From NCBI GenBank assembly GCA_020809705.1, contig CP085829.1, positions 3,720,001-3,784,000 on the forward strand: a DNA stretch of 64,000 nt, given 5' to 3'. Made by a program: the position numbers and the translations under genes. This DNA is from Calonectria ilicicola. Lineage: Eukaryota; Ascomycota; Sordariomycetes; Hypocreales; Nectriaceae. Below are positions 24,290 through 36,000 of this stretch, piece by piece (the stretch's first letter is position 1; every line of letters begins with the position of its first letter). The notes under the pieces are model-generated. The model had not been told where the DNA came from and did no database searches. It was given only the letters and a program-made list of their open reading frames with translations.

Positions 24290-26126
24290 ATGCATGCCGA
24301 ATACACCAACAACGGCGGACACTTTCGATACATAATTCAGTCGGCTGGGCGCCAGACCGAGGATTCGCCTGAGCACCAGGTTGACTCCCCGATGGAGCCC
24401 AATGCCGAGCACTCAACTGATCCCGATGCTGGGTACTCCACTGAGAACCAGATCGAGCATTGGCCTGAGTACCAGCTTGACTCCCTGATCGAGTTCAATG
24501 TCGAGCACTCAATTGAGTCCGATGATGGGCACTCCGCTGAGCACGATGCCGACGGCTTTCTGCCAGACCTTGACATGTAAGCATTGTCTCCTTAAACCCT
24601 CCCCCTGTGCACTCGGAGCCCTGCTAACATGTTCTAATAGGGAAGGATTGGACCATTTTGATTTCACCACTTACCTTGGGCCCGGTATCACTGATATCGC
24701 TACCACTGCTTCGATCCTCGCGTCTAACCAGTACCAAGACCCTTCTCTGACCGAGGCGGGGGGGCTTTTCCAGGACCCCAAAGACTTGAAGGGTGCTCTC
24801 CTTGTAAATGGTAACATACCTATCTACCAATTTATTGCAGTACAAGATCACATGCCGTCGTCCTGGATGTCCCACCTCATTGATATCATCGAGGACGCTG
24901 AGCTTGCAAATCTGAGGCCCGAGGCACTGGCGATTCTGGCCGCCAAAGCGACCGGCGAAGACAAACAGAGAATTGAAAATAAAATTGTTTGCTATTGCAT
25001 CAGCAAGGAGACACATGTTACGACTCCTCTGCGGCACAAAATCTTCTCGATGATGATAAACCGCGATACCATTGAAGAAATTGCGAGAGCTGTGGGTCTG
25101 AGTTATGACTTGTGTGAGCCAGGTTTTGACGGCATGAGAGATCTCATCGACTTCCTGGTTGAAGAGCTTCCTCGCATGATCCCCACAGCAGGGAAGCGTA
25201 TTCTCGACGCATTTGACATTGGCTGTGCAAGATACAGACGTGACTTTAGGGAAGTATCAGAAACGCCGCCCGAAACCTATACGCTCCCAGTTGCCCGTCT
25301 CATGCTGGACATGGCAGCTGAGAACGCGTGCGATCATGACAGTTGCAATCATGAAGTAGAACACGGGTACCTAATCAAGCCCGAACGCTTCGTTGCGGCC
25401 CTCCTCCATTGGAATGCTGAGCATTTCATTGCGCGAATCGAACGAGAGATCACGGACGACAATAAGCTAGCGCGTGGTGTCGGAGCGATCAAGTACAATC
25501 GCGAGAAGGTTTTAAAGAAACTGTCACAGGAGCTCTCGATTCTTTTTGATAAATCTTTCCTTTTTGACGAGAGATCCGGATTCGACACCTTGGAACTGGA
25601 GGATATGGGCAGGGTTGGTAGCCTAGTTGCCGTCTTGCTGGGTGCTGGTTACCATGATTTTGAGTGTTCGACTGTGGAGAACAAGGAAATGCTTTGGTCC
25701 TGTTTTTGCTTGTACGGCGGTCTTCTCGCAGCCATGGTCGAAGAAAGGTGCCACTGGAAACCTGTGGGATTCTTTGAACGGCCAGCAGCTGCATGGTTGG
25801 AAGCAATAAGCCATTTTACCAAGGAAGCCGCGCAGAAGATGGATGATCTGTTCGTGGACGACATGTGGTACTATATCCGCGACACAATCGCCGGTGAGCA
25901 GTCAAAGGACCTTGACTTGGTTCGAACATTCCATAATGTACGTGATGAACTTGACAAGAAGTGGGCTGGCACAGCATGGGGGAAGTGCTCCAAACTTGTT
26001 AGGGTGTTTTTTGAGTCTGAGTTTGCGGAGAGCATTGAATTGTACGACTATCTTCATCCGATTAATTCCGATGGCGTTCGTCGTTGGTGGGATGAAGTTG
26101 ATATGGAAAATGAGATTGACAACTGA
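24290..26126 (+). CDS. Orphan protein with acidic N-terminal repeat
   Basis: Exons 24290-24576 and 24641-26126 (64-nt intron, GTAAGC donor, CTAATAG acceptor) encode 590 aa. An upstream in-frame ATG at 24173 exists, but 24290 is taken because the leader between them looks non-coding. I do not recognise the family. Residues about 27-90 are acidic and contain a 32-residue tandem duplication (96 nt: copies begin near 24368 and 24464) built on E-x-Q-x-D-S and EHS motifs. The rest is a globular, mostly helical and acidic protein with no membrane segment or signal peptide; landmarks include FDFTTYLGPGITDIATTASI, PARLMLDMAAENACDHDSC-like with clustered Cys/His near residue 345 (CDHDSCNHEVEHG), and AAMVEERCHWKPVGFFERP. 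The Cys/His cluster could bind metal but fits no known finger. A minisatellite starts about 25 bases after the stop. Confidence 0.68.
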
Positions 26127-26152
26127 GAAGGAAACAACATGTTGACTACTGG

Positions 26153-26282
26153 GGAGGAAACGGCAGATTGGCAATGCGGAGGAGGAGACGGCAGATTGAC
26201 AATACGGAGGAGGAGACGGTAGATTGGCAATGAGGAGGAGGAGACGGCAGATTGACAATACGGAGGAGGAAACGACAGATTA
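26153..26282. repeat. 28-bp minisatellite
   Basis: Between four and five tandem copies of a 28-bp unit beginning GATTGRCAATRC and continuing with GGAGGAGGAGACGGYA. Copies differ at a few positions, mainly A/G, with GATTGGCAAT and GATTGACAAT alternating, which suggests that a 56-bp pair was duplicated. It lies in the probable 3' UTR of the orphan gene. Confidence 0.85.
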
Positions 26283-26415
26283 TCTAATGAAAGGGAAGGG
26301 CGGGAAAGGTTTCATGTTTACATCGGATTAAAGTATAATGATATTTATTTGCACTATTTCGCAATAGCATGTGATGACCTGGCCCTAGTCTTTGAGAAAC
26401 TGGAAGACAGGCGCT

Positions 26416-26548
26416 AAGACGAGACCCTAGTCAACGGACCCCCCCTCAACGGATTCCCACGTGACTTTTACTGCCAAAAGACATCTTGATGCTTAGATAA
26501 TCGATAGTTTTTTGGTCACGGGGGGTCCGTTGACTAGGGTCTCGTCTT
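26416..26548. repeat. Perfect 29-bp inverted repeat
   Basis: The arm at 26416-26444 (starts AAGACGAGACCCTAG) is an exact reverse complement of the arm at 26520-26548; the central spacer is 75 bp. The arms would form a long stable hairpin in RNA or extruded DNA. The intergenic stretch 26127-27263 holds no recognised gene apart from this. It could be a small MITE-like element or a recent inverted duplication; no target-site duplication is obvious. Confidence 0.85.
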
Positions 26549-27263
26549 CAAGAGGTATCTCTTTGAGGTCGGTATGGCTTATGGGTCGAAGTTTGCTGCT
26601 CCAAGACGCTATTGACGCAGGTGATGGGCAGGGTGTCTCTGCTATCCGTAGGTGCGGCGAGGTGAGCGAGCCCAATTTATGCGTCGTGGCTTGCGGGGTG
26701 TGCCACTCGATTTTGCACGTTTCCGTCGTCATCCTTCCAACCTTGTAGCAATCCTGGACGTCCGTCACGACGAGAAGCCGCCCCAGCGCACCGCGGGGTT
26801 GTAAATGCCGCTGCCTGATTAGCCAGGGCGCAACGATCTGGCGGGGTAGCTCGCCGGCGGGTGGGGCCTTAATCAGTCTTTGGTCATCACGGCGCTTGAT
26901 TGGAGAATTGCCGCTAGCGATGCATTCATTACTCAGGCTGACGGAGAGCCCTTGGACTGGCAAAGGGCTTTTTATACATGCATCGTCAGCGTTTTTCAAT
27001 CCGTGACTGATTCAATCCGTTCTGACGTAGGCACCTTCTCGTCGGTTCGGCCGTTTTTGTCTATTTATGTGGCGCTTCACTTCCCTCGGTGCAATTTTCG
27101 TTGCTTCAGTTTCCATCCTCATCATCATCTACTTACTCACCAGCAACTCCAACAACATCTAACGACTCCACTATTTGGCTACCACAACAATAAGAACAGC
27201 AGCAGCAGCAGCAACATAAGTGATAACAGCAGCAACACCGACAAGACACCACAAAACAAACAG

Positions 27264-28210
27264 ATGCTCAACGCAGCCAAAAACATGTCCAAGTCACTCC
27301 GCAACGCAAAAATCACCCCCCACCTCTCCAGCGCCCGGGGCCACTCCGACCATGGCTGGCTGAACACCTACCACAGGTTTGTCACCCACCCTTGAGCACT
27401 CATTATTAATTCTTTCTTGTTTTCTGACGCAACCGTGAATAAAGCTTCTCATTTTCCGACTGGTTCGACCCCAAGTTCTCTCACTTTGGCTCCCTGCGCG
27501 TGCTCAATGAGGACCGCGTAAAGGCCAATTCGGGTTTCCCCACGCACCCCCACCGGGACTTTGAGATCTTCAGCTATATCCTGAGCGGCGAGCTCACGCA
27601 CCGCGACTCGATGCTCTCCAGAGGCAGCGAGGGCGGCCAATCCGACAAGTTTTACCGCATGCACCGTGGCGATGTGCAATTCACCACTGGCGGCACCGGC
27701 ATTGCCCACTCGGAGATGAACGAGCACAAGACCGATACGGTTCACTTCCTCCAGATCTGGGCCATGCCATGGAAGCGCGGCCTGCCCCCTCGCTACCACA
27801 CACGTCATTTTGACGAAGAGTCCAAGCGCCAAGACTTTGTCACGATCCTGTCGCCTCTTGTGGGAGGCGAGGAGGCTACAGCTGAGCAGGAGACGGCGGC
27901 CGAAGCCACCATCCCCGGGTCCATCCCCATCCACGCCGACTTTGCCATGGGGGCCGGCATCATTGAGCCCCGGAAGCAATTCGAGTGGACCGTCGGGGCC
28001 GGCGCCACCAAGGAGACGAAGCGTAAGGTTTACGTGCACGTGGCCATGTGCAAGGGCGGAAAGGCAAAGATCCGGCTCGACGGGCGCGAAGACGCCGAGA
28101 TCACCGAGGGGGACGGCGCCTTCATTGAGGGCGTCAACGCCGGCGACAAGCTCGCCGTGGAGAGCATCGGCGAGGTTGAGGCCGAAGTTGTCGTTCTGGA
28201 CACTGCCTAA
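27264..28210 (+). CDS. Pirin-family protein
   Basis: Exons 27264-27376 and 27445-28210 (68-nt intron, phase 2) encode 292 aa. Pirins are bicupin, Fe-binding proteins; some members have quercetin dioxygenase activity or act as transcriptional cofactors. The spliced junction gives GWLNTYHSFSFSDWFDPKF followed by FGSLRVLNEDRV, which matches the family's conserved opening. The metal site is visible as PTHPHRDFE and, after the RGDVQ strand, GTGIAHSEMNEH, supplying the usual three His plus one Glu. The second cupin (about residues 200-290) ends with GDKLAVESIGEVEAEVVVL. Start: ATG 27264, although the next Met seven codons on is possible; the N-terminus is slightly basic with possible mitochondrial character. 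The 5' leader has CAR/AAC-rich simple repeats (27190-27240). Confidence 0.93.
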
Positions 28211-28764
28211 GCGGACCGGGGTTGTGGTCTGGAAAACAAAAACGAGGAAGATGATGCTACGTGAGGTTCTAAGTCTAGGAATCAATCCTACGGGGAACAT
28301 GTATTTTTGGCGTTTGGTCAATGAATGAATAATTGATGAATTAAAGAGAGTAACCTATCCGAAAAAAAAAAAAAAAAAAAAAAAGCCTTTTCTGTTCCAC
28401 CGAGTACCAAGCAAGATATCCCAAAGCCGTAGTAGATGCCCGAAAGCCGTAGATGCCTGGATGGTTAGATCCCGCCCGGTGTATGAGACTTGGCGGCACC
28501 GGCCAAGAAGGAGGTGCCAGTGGGGCTGCAACGGGAATCGGGTGCCAGATGGCTACAGGTAAAAATCCGTCTTTTTCCCCCCTTTGCACCGACCCAAAGC
28601 CTCCTCGTGATCCTTCATAATCCAACCATCAAAGAAACTGCCCAAAATAAATAAAACTATTGACACCTTCGTCCTCCCACACCTTTTTTTTTTATTATCC
28701 CTCCTCCTTCTTCTTCCCCGCTCCTTTCCCCCTCGTCTCCCTTTTCTTCCTCCTATTTTCTCAA
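28211..28764. other. Intergenic region between convergent genes
   Basis: Separates the pirin stop from the kinase stop (convergent pair). It contains a run of 23 A at 28362-28384 and a pyrimidine-rich stretch at 28680-28760. The A-run lies about 150 bp after the pirin stop; it is probably simple sequence rather than a retrocopy tail, because the pirin gene keeps its intron. Confidence 0.5.
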
Positions 28765-31427
28765 TCATCCCAATCTGATTCTCAGTGCCCGAGCAGTCAG
28801 CCTATGCTCAGGGTTAGGCTCCAAGATATCGTGCAGAATCTCATCCAAGCCCGTGTTGGCTAGCTGCTCTCTGCATTCGTCCACCTCAGTTAGCCACCTA
28901 GCCATGGCCTCAGCGGCATCTTTCTCTTTGGTAACCAGCCCGGGAACCCACATCTCACGCGTCACATCAGGGAGAGGTATCCATTTGAGAAGAAACAGCC
29001 CGACAACCCCCACCGCATATATGTCGCGCTGGCCTCCCTGCCCTAGCTTGGCGAGGAACTCGGGGGGCAGATACCACGGAGATCCCGCGCCCCAGACCTC
29101 ATCCCGACCATTTGGGCCGGCAAATCCAAAATCAACCAAGATGGCATTTCTTCCATTAAAAAGAATGTTGCCAGGCTTGATATCAAAGTGGAAGAGGCCT
29201 AGGCCATGCATGTATTCCAGGGCCGAGGCCACATCCTTCAGAACTTGCTCCGCCTGGGGCTCCCCCCCGGTGAAGAAGTTGGTCTCAGGGTGCCTGTATC
29301 CAGCGAGGTCTGGGAAATCATGGTGTTCCATGTAAATGGTGAGTAACCGTGCATCCGAGCCCTTGATCTTGACGATGGCATCCTGGGATAGACATTAACA
29401 AATGGCTTCCCAGAGGAACGACGGGTCAAACTGCCCACATGATTGAGTTTGCGGAGAATCTGCACCTCATTCTTCCACTCCTTCGCCATCAGCGGGACTC
29501 TGGACTTGGTGCCAATACGGACAACTTTGACGGCGACAACGCCAAGTACAGAATGGTCCCCTTCAAAAACTTGCTCGCAAATTCGTCTCCGGTATGTCAC
29601 CGAATAGCGTTCCGAAAGTCGCTCCTTAGGTTCGAGACCCCGAAGAGCCTTGGGAGCAATAAAGAGCTCATCCCGAACGTTGAGCATCTTGATATCATCA
29701 TCCCGGTGCTCTCTTGTCCGTTGACCCGTCACCGCTCCACCAAGACCGGTGGAAGCTCGGTTCTGGTCAGACCCTTTGCCAGTTTTCCTACCAGAATGAT
29801 GCCGCTTAGCAGGCCGGCCGCCGCTCTCCTGGGACTGCCGCTTTGAACCAGATCCGCCAGCCTCTGACTTTGCAGTCAGGTGTTGTCTTTCAAGAACTCG
29901 CAGAGTGACACACTGGTTTAATCCCCTCCAGATCTTCCAATCGCCAGGAACGAGCATGGCATCTGCCTCATGGCCCAAAGCCCTTGGTCTGCCTCGGTAA
30001 CCTTGGGGAGCAAAACAAACCATCCCTCCGGTCAAGTTTTGAATGCTGACTTCGTCACTCCATGGCGTAAAAAACAATGTTACTGAGCTTTCCCCGAACC
30101 GCAGATTCAAGTCCGCCGTCCCGGATGACTCCTTGACAGCTAAAACATCCCCGCTCTGAGTGTGCAAGAGAACAATCGAGTCGTCATTCACGCCCAACGA
30201 GGATGAGAACTGTGACATCGGGTTCTCCCATGATGTAGAGAACAAGATCCTAGTATTGGGTGGCACTCGGCTTGGCTGTACTCTGAAGATGGCATCTGCT
30301 CGAATCAGGTCGTCTCGTGTGATTTCCGTCAAACTTCTGGGGAAAGGCTCAATGGGGACCTGGTTTGAGGTAGTAGAAGCGTCATGGATGCTTTGGAAAC
30401 TGGGGCTAAAAGTCTCCTGCACAGGCGAGAAATCGCTATGGATGTCTTCTGCCCAACCAGCATCACCCGCACTGGTTGAAGGGGGATGTGGAGGTGAGCG
30501 AGGCTCAGCATCGACTCCACTGCCACTCGTACGATCTCCATCTGAGGAGGAGCTTGGAGGAGTGAGGGGGTTGGCCTCTTCATTTACTCCATTTACACGT
30601 GGATCAAATCCATAATCAGCCATGTCTGAGTCTGAGGGTGAGTGAATCCCCCCATCCATTGTGGAATTGCCTGCGTTCTGGGAGACATAATCCGCATCCG
30701 TCTCCTCGTCCAGTGGGACAGTTCCTGCATTTTGGTGGACATCGTCGACATCCTCATCCATAGCACTCATGCCGGCATCTTGGTGGGCATCATCTACAAT
30801 AGGGCCAATGCCATTTCGATGACCAACTATGGCGTCAGAAGATGGATTCGTGCAACGGGGGCTGTGGTTGCCATCGAAACAACTGCTGGGAGAGCATCTG
30901 GGCCTTGGGCGACGCTGGTGCACGACAGTGCTCGGGGTATGGCCAGCCGTTGGAGAGGCACCCTCTGCACTGGAAGGGCCATTGACTCCCCCTTGTCCGT
31001 GCTCAAGTAAATCTCCAGCACTGGCATCAGCATCTTCGCCACTGGCATCAGCATTTTCGTCACTGGAATCCACAGAGGGAGTGCAAATGCAGTAATATCC
31101 GTTGTTGCTCTCACCTTCGTGCTGGGCTGTGTCTTCGGCACCGGCATCAGAGCAGCCGCCATCCGAGTCACCGCCATCATTATCCCCAGAAGGACCGGCG
31201 CCGCCAAAATTGTGGCCAAGGAGTCTACTCAGCTCGGCTACAAACATGGTGACCTCAGCCACTAGATCCTCTTCGCTGCGTTTGCTGTCAAAAGAGGGCT
31301 CGTAATACGAAGAATTTGCGGGTTGATACTCATACCTATCATTGGCTGTGTCTGTATTTTCGGGCACTGGGTCGAGTGGATAGCTGGAGTTGGTGGAGGG
31401 AGCGTTGTCTTGTTGGCTCTGGGACAT
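28765..31427 (-). CDS. Serine/threonine protein kinase with long N-terminal extension
   Basis: Two minus-strand exons, 31427-29439 and 29382-28765 (56-nt intron, GTGGGC donor), encode 868 aa. Residues 1-350 are acidic and Ser/Asp-rich, likely disordered, with DEDADASGEDADASAGD-like repeats. About 375-515 form a compact domain (TRILFSTSWENPM to GDWKIWRGLNQCVTLRVLE) that resembles an FHA fold but lacks clear FHA signature residues. A basic linker follows. The kinase domain spans about 600-868: VVAVKVV (ATP lysine), the Glu of KEWKNEVQILRKLNH, MEHHDFPDL hinge, HFDIKPGNILF catalytic loop near 726, DFGFAG near 743 and a SPWYLPPEF activation segment. The canonical HRD arginine is Phe (HFD), so activation-loop phosphorylation may not be needed. 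The intron sits just after the alpha-C helix. Substrates are unknown; similar kinases with an FHA-like part form a variable group in Sordariomycetes. Confidence 0.85.
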
Positions 31428-34400
31428 AATATGGACTAGGCGAGAAGGGTGCGGGAAATGAGGTGGTGGGGAGATGACATAACGGCGAGCTACCGACCGA
31501 CTCTTATACTTGTTTGCTTTCTAAAGCTACAGGCGGGGTCTCAGCCTGCTCTCGAGTACGTACAGTCCAGCCCAGCCTGGACAAAACCTCCCGCGTCAGC
31601 CGTCCCAGGTCAAGGCCTACTGCAAGACTGAGCACAAAAAGATACATTGCATCGGCTTGGTTCTCGACCTGGCGTCGGCGTCGACATGCAGAAAAAAATG
31701 ACCGTGGACAGCGTCTGCTTGGGAAAATCACATACGCATGCTTTAAGAGATGGACAAGCAACTTCGTCTCGACATCTCGCCTTGCAACCGACAAGCGATG
31801 CTCGAAGCAAGGATGGCTCCTCCACCACACAACCCTGGTTCTGTTTCTGTGTAACAAACAATACCGCCTTCTGCAAGGTCGGTTGTGATGCGTGCTGGCT
31901 GGCAACCATTATTTAGGCTTTGGATGGGCTGATAACTGACAGTTTGGACACGCCCGTCTCGCCGCTATTTACGGAGCTCGAAATGAAGTGCTGTAGATGG
32001 TAGGTTTCGAGGAATGCCGACCGGCTTATACAAAGCATCTCTACTGCCGAAAGCCCCTACGATGTCCCAGTAATTCGGGTCTGTCAGTCGTCACAGCGAT
32101 GCTGGGGGGAGGAGCCTTCCGTCTTCCGTGTTGGACCGGGATCCCTGGCGCTCCGGCAACATTTAGACTTGGAAGATGATGTTAGCGCTTTATTTCACTG
32201 ACTTGCAGCAGAGGTTCAGCTGGGCCGCCCCCTGCTTGACCAGCCCGCGGCCACCCACACAACTTCTACCCAGGTGCCAGTCGGTGACCCAAGCATCAGT
32301 TCGCAACCCTTCCAGCGCTACTGCTAGATTTCTTAACTAGCTGCCGATGAACCCGTTTCTGAACTGGTTAGTAGGTACGGCACGAAACGTCAACTCTATT
32401 TGGCAGTGGATCAGATTGACTCGAGTCTTGGTTTCGTATGGGCTATAGCTGGAGAGGGAGGGAAGACGAGAGGCGAGGAGAGGCGAGGCGAGGAGAGGAG
32501 AGGAGAGGGAGACGCCATCGCCCGACCCCTCAACTGCCGCGATCCCAGTGTTGATGCTTCAGGGCAACGATCGCCGCTCAACTCCAGCCCCGCTCCAGGT
32601 CTCATGCATTACTTTTGGCGTGCACTTGCTGCATGGCGTGCCCCCGAGGCAACTATCAGGTCAAAGGCAACGCAGATGTACATCGCCTTTGCGGTATCCA
32701 TCCCTGGGGCGTGTTGCCAATGAAGACTTGTTGCGAGGACAGCAAGAAGCAACTAATCTTGGAGGCACCAATGTCCACAGACTTGCTCCGCACGACCCCA
32801 GCCAGTCAATTGATGGCCCCCAGCCAGTAGCTGGAAGCGACGAAACAAGAATGTGGGAGTACAGCAGATGTGCGAAACCCGACCAATCTAATCGACACAT
32901 GGAGCCCACACTTGCCACGTAACAGCGCCCTCTTCTTTCAGTTTGCACTTTGCGAACCAACAGCCGGCCATAACAACCCCGCAGACTCGAGGCAACCAGC
33001 GAACCACGAATGGGCCAAGAACCACGCTCTTCAAACGTGTTCTTTTCCCACTTTTAGTGGCTGGAGATGATAAAAACCGGATTATCAAGATAGCCCCCGA
33101 GGCCTGGATGGATGGTGATGGAGGGGATTGATGCCGCGTTGGGCGATTCCGAGAGTCCAGATGGATGAGAACCAAAAGCAACGCAACAAGGAACCAGTTT
33201 GCTTACTGTTCGGGGGCGTCCTGCAATTTGCCACCGAAGCCACCTGGTTTAGGGGAGGGAGAAAAAAAAGAAAGAAAAAAGCAAGAACGGAGAGTGCGTC
33301 AATATGCGAGCTGCCCAGACTCTGGGTCACCAACTGCATCCGACAATGTTCGGGTCGATCCCATACAGTAAAGAGGAGGCAAGAAAATACTGTGAATTAT
33401 GCCAGCCCCGTGTTGCACAGGTCGAAGCGGTGAAAGCATCGAGGTGACGGCTCATATTGACAGAAGAAATGTTTTCTGGTTCGCCCAATAAGCAGCGGAC
33501 CGGTAAGAGAAATGCTCTCATCGCTGTTGCATTGCATGTGTGCCGTTGCTTTTCGGACAGTCTCTTGCGCTGACAAAGGCCTGTTTTGTCAGCCCATAGC
33601 CAGCATAGGCCCTTGCATCGGCTGACCACCCACTTTTACTTCGGACCCTCCCAGCAACCGCCTACGACCTACCGGCCAAGACATGTGTGAACAAAAACAA
33701 AAAAACAACAACAGGAAGTGTGCCCGGTGCGACATTAGCCTCATGTCCTCTCGATGGCACTTGCCGGCGGTCCCATGGGGGATCGAGCGTGGTTCGCGCT
33801 ACCCGGACCGGGATTTGTGTGGGTTGGCGCGTTTTCTCAAATGCGCAAAAGAAAAGAGGAGACAAGAGGAGACAATCAATGCACGGGCGAGAGAGGAGAG
33901 GTAATTACGTCTTTGCCGCACACTGACTGATGGTGTTCCATTCCGAGGGCCCGCGTGTGATGAGGTCTGCAAAAATGCAACTATAGTAGCAGCACACTAA
34001 GTCGGCGGCTAAGAGAGGAGTTTCAACATGCTTGCGGCTTGGCGGGTGCAGATCGGGCCTAGCAGGGTTCCATCAATTTTCACCAAGTTGTGCTGTTCAT
34101 AATTATGAACAATAATGCGAATTACTTGGAGGCGCCCGACCCGACCGTGAGCCCCAACGCTGCTGTGTTGACCCGGCCGGATTTTACTCACACCGATCTG
34201 ACTTCCGCAGACACTTCAATCATCACGCGTCCACAGCGGAAATGCCGCTTTGCACGGCGTGCAAATCCCTGCCCCGCCATGAATAGGGTTGAGCAACAAA
34301 GGCAAAGTCGGAGCCGCACAGGGCAGATTAGCGTTGATCCCCCGGCCCGCGTCAGATTTGACTCGGCCGCTCTGATCCACCGCGAAGGACATGTCGTCTA

Positions 34401-34779
34401 ACCGCCCCTACTGCAGTGGGTGGCAGCTATTTTCCGCTGTGAGGCACCGAGGCCGGGGTCTGGCTCTAACGATGATAGGCATTCAACTGTGAGGACGAGC
34501 GTTATTTATCATTTTTTTTTGATTAACGAGCGACGATATTTAGTTCCGTCTCGTGCGGCTATTTGCACACGCATATCCCTCCCCGCCTAGAAAGAAAGAA
34601 AGCGACCAGCACCATCGGAGATGTCTCTCTGAACTGGCAAAGAAATGAAATATTCATGCTACTGGTTCCGTACAGTGGAATGATACATGATATCCTCAAG
34701 CAGAACCCTGGTATATAAGGAAATTCGCTCCCTGGAGCTAGCAACACCGACAAATGACCAAATACACGACATACAAGAC
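31428..34779. other. Gene-poor region
   Basis: About 3.3 kb without a supported gene. It contains a purine-only simple repeat of the GAGGCGAGGAGAG type at 32467-32510, an A/G-rich stretch at 33257-33290, and many short open frames on both strands with no family resemblance. A possible TATA box (TATATAAG) lies at about 34711-34718, but on the plus strand, so it does not serve the zinc-finger gene, which runs the other way. Confidence 0.45.
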
Positions 34780-35351
34780 CTATGAATGCATTCTCTTGAT
34801 GTGCCTTCGCAAATTGTCAGGTCGGGTAAAGGTCAGGTTGCAATCGCACAGATAAGTATCGTTGGTCAGGATGCCCCTCTTCTTGGCAAACTCTTTGTGA
34901 GATACACAGTAGTGCCGCTGTATATCTCGATTAGTCGCCGATGTCGTGGGGCAGAAGGGATCAGCCTCGCAAACGTAAGGCTTATCGTGCGTAGCGACGT
35001 GTTTGCTAGGGTTGAGGTCGAGTTAGGTCATCTCTTGAGAAAGTATCAACAACAAATCGATTTCGGAGCAAAAAAGCAAGGGAGGGAGGGGAGGGAAAGC
35101 ATACTTGAACTCGGTAAGTCGACGGTAACGCTTCTCACACTTCTTGCATTTGTATTTATTAACAGGGTCACTTGGAGCCCCGGATTTAAGGGCTGGGAAG
35201 AGGAGTGTTAGTTCATGGGTCAGTTTTGGGAAACGGAAACCAACACACGGGTACGCTTCTTTGCCACAGCTACTACGCTGGGCTTGTGGGGTTCATCGTC
35301 AGCGAATTGAGACGGCTCCAACAGTACTGACCAAAAGGATCTTCGGTCCAT
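34780..35351 (-). CDS. Small three-finger C2H2 zinc-finger protein
   Basis: Three short minus-strand exons, 35351-35249, 35192-35105 and 35005-34780, give 138 aa. Introns are 56 nt (GTGTGT donor, CTAAC branch) and 99 nt (GTATGC donor), and all phases agree. Splicing creates classical fingers: C50-x2-C53-x12-H66-x3-H70, in which the second intron interrupts the finger helix and splicing restores TEFNKHVATHDKP; C76-x5-C82-x12-H95-x4-H100; and C117-x-C119-x12-H132-x4-H137, whose single residue between the cysteines is unusual. The protein ends one residue after the last His. The 49-residue N-terminus is short and partly basic (AVAKKRTPLKSG). It is probably a nuclear DNA-binding protein; no activation domain is visible, so it may be a truncated regulator or carry more exons upstream. 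Confidence 0.72.
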
Positions 35352-35574
35352 GGTTTTTTAACAGAGATCACGGCTGAGGGGAAAAGATTTGGTCGAAAGG
35401 GCGAAGGGGTTGAGAGGAGCAAGAAGAGTGCTAGAGAGCATGCGGGATGGTGCCGGCAGAAGAAAGACTCGGAGATTTGGGACGGCGCGGAGAGGTGGGG
35501 GGTTGCCGCCTATACATGGGAAATTTTAAGCCGCGCTGGGTTGCTTGCTCGATCCTGAGTAATGAGGGAATGAG

Positions 35575-35670
35575 GGGATGGATGGATGGGTGGATGGATG
35601 GGTGGATGGATGGACGACTGGGGGACTGGGGGACTGGAGACTGGAGACTGGAGACTGGGACCCCAGTTGG
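35575..35670. repeat. GGATGGATGGGT and GGAGACT simple repeats
   Basis: A GATGGATGGGTGGATG-type tetranucleotide tract (about 35575-35615) runs into a tract of GGGGACTGG/GGAGACTGG repeats (about 35620-35660). Two copies of AGCCAACCAGCGA follow at about 35698-35726. These are slippage-type microsatellites. Confidence 0.8.
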
Positions 35671-35924
35671 AGGGTACCCAGCGAACTAACCAGCAGAAGC
35701 CAACCAGCGAAGCCAACCAGCGAAGCCGTCTCACCGGGGGAAGTATCCAGGAGGGCGGCGCAGAGCCGGGATTAGTTGGGCGGATTTTTGTCGCTTGAAA
35801 CGTTCATCTGAACAGAGGGGGGAGAGGGGGTGGAGAGGGGGACCATGTGCTGGTGCCCGAGAGGAGGTGCTGCAGGGCCTCCCGTATAACTACGGGCACG
35901 CACCGCATCCGCTACCACCTGTGG

Positions 35925-36000
35925 CGACCACCACACTACCACAAATGCACGACCACCACCACCACAAATGCACGACCACCACCACCACCAAGCCCCCGCG
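35925..36000. repeat. CAC-rich tandem repeat
   Basis: Three copies of a module containing ACAAATGCACGACCACCACC (or CTACCACAAATGCACGAC) in a CAC-triplet background. Frames through it give His/Thr/Pro runs only; I regard it as simple sequence. Confidence 0.75.

Noticed and set aside
26153..26282. Regular repeat considered as a CRISPR-like array
   Set aside because: Units are contiguous without unique spacers and the genome is eukaryotic; it is a minisatellite.
27449..28321. 290-aa minus-strand frame
   Set aside because: Antisense shadow of the pirin second exon.
28362..28384. A-run of 23 after the pirin gene as a retrocopy tail
   Set aside because: The pirin gene retains its intron and the run is 150 bp past the stop; simple-sequence expansion is enough.
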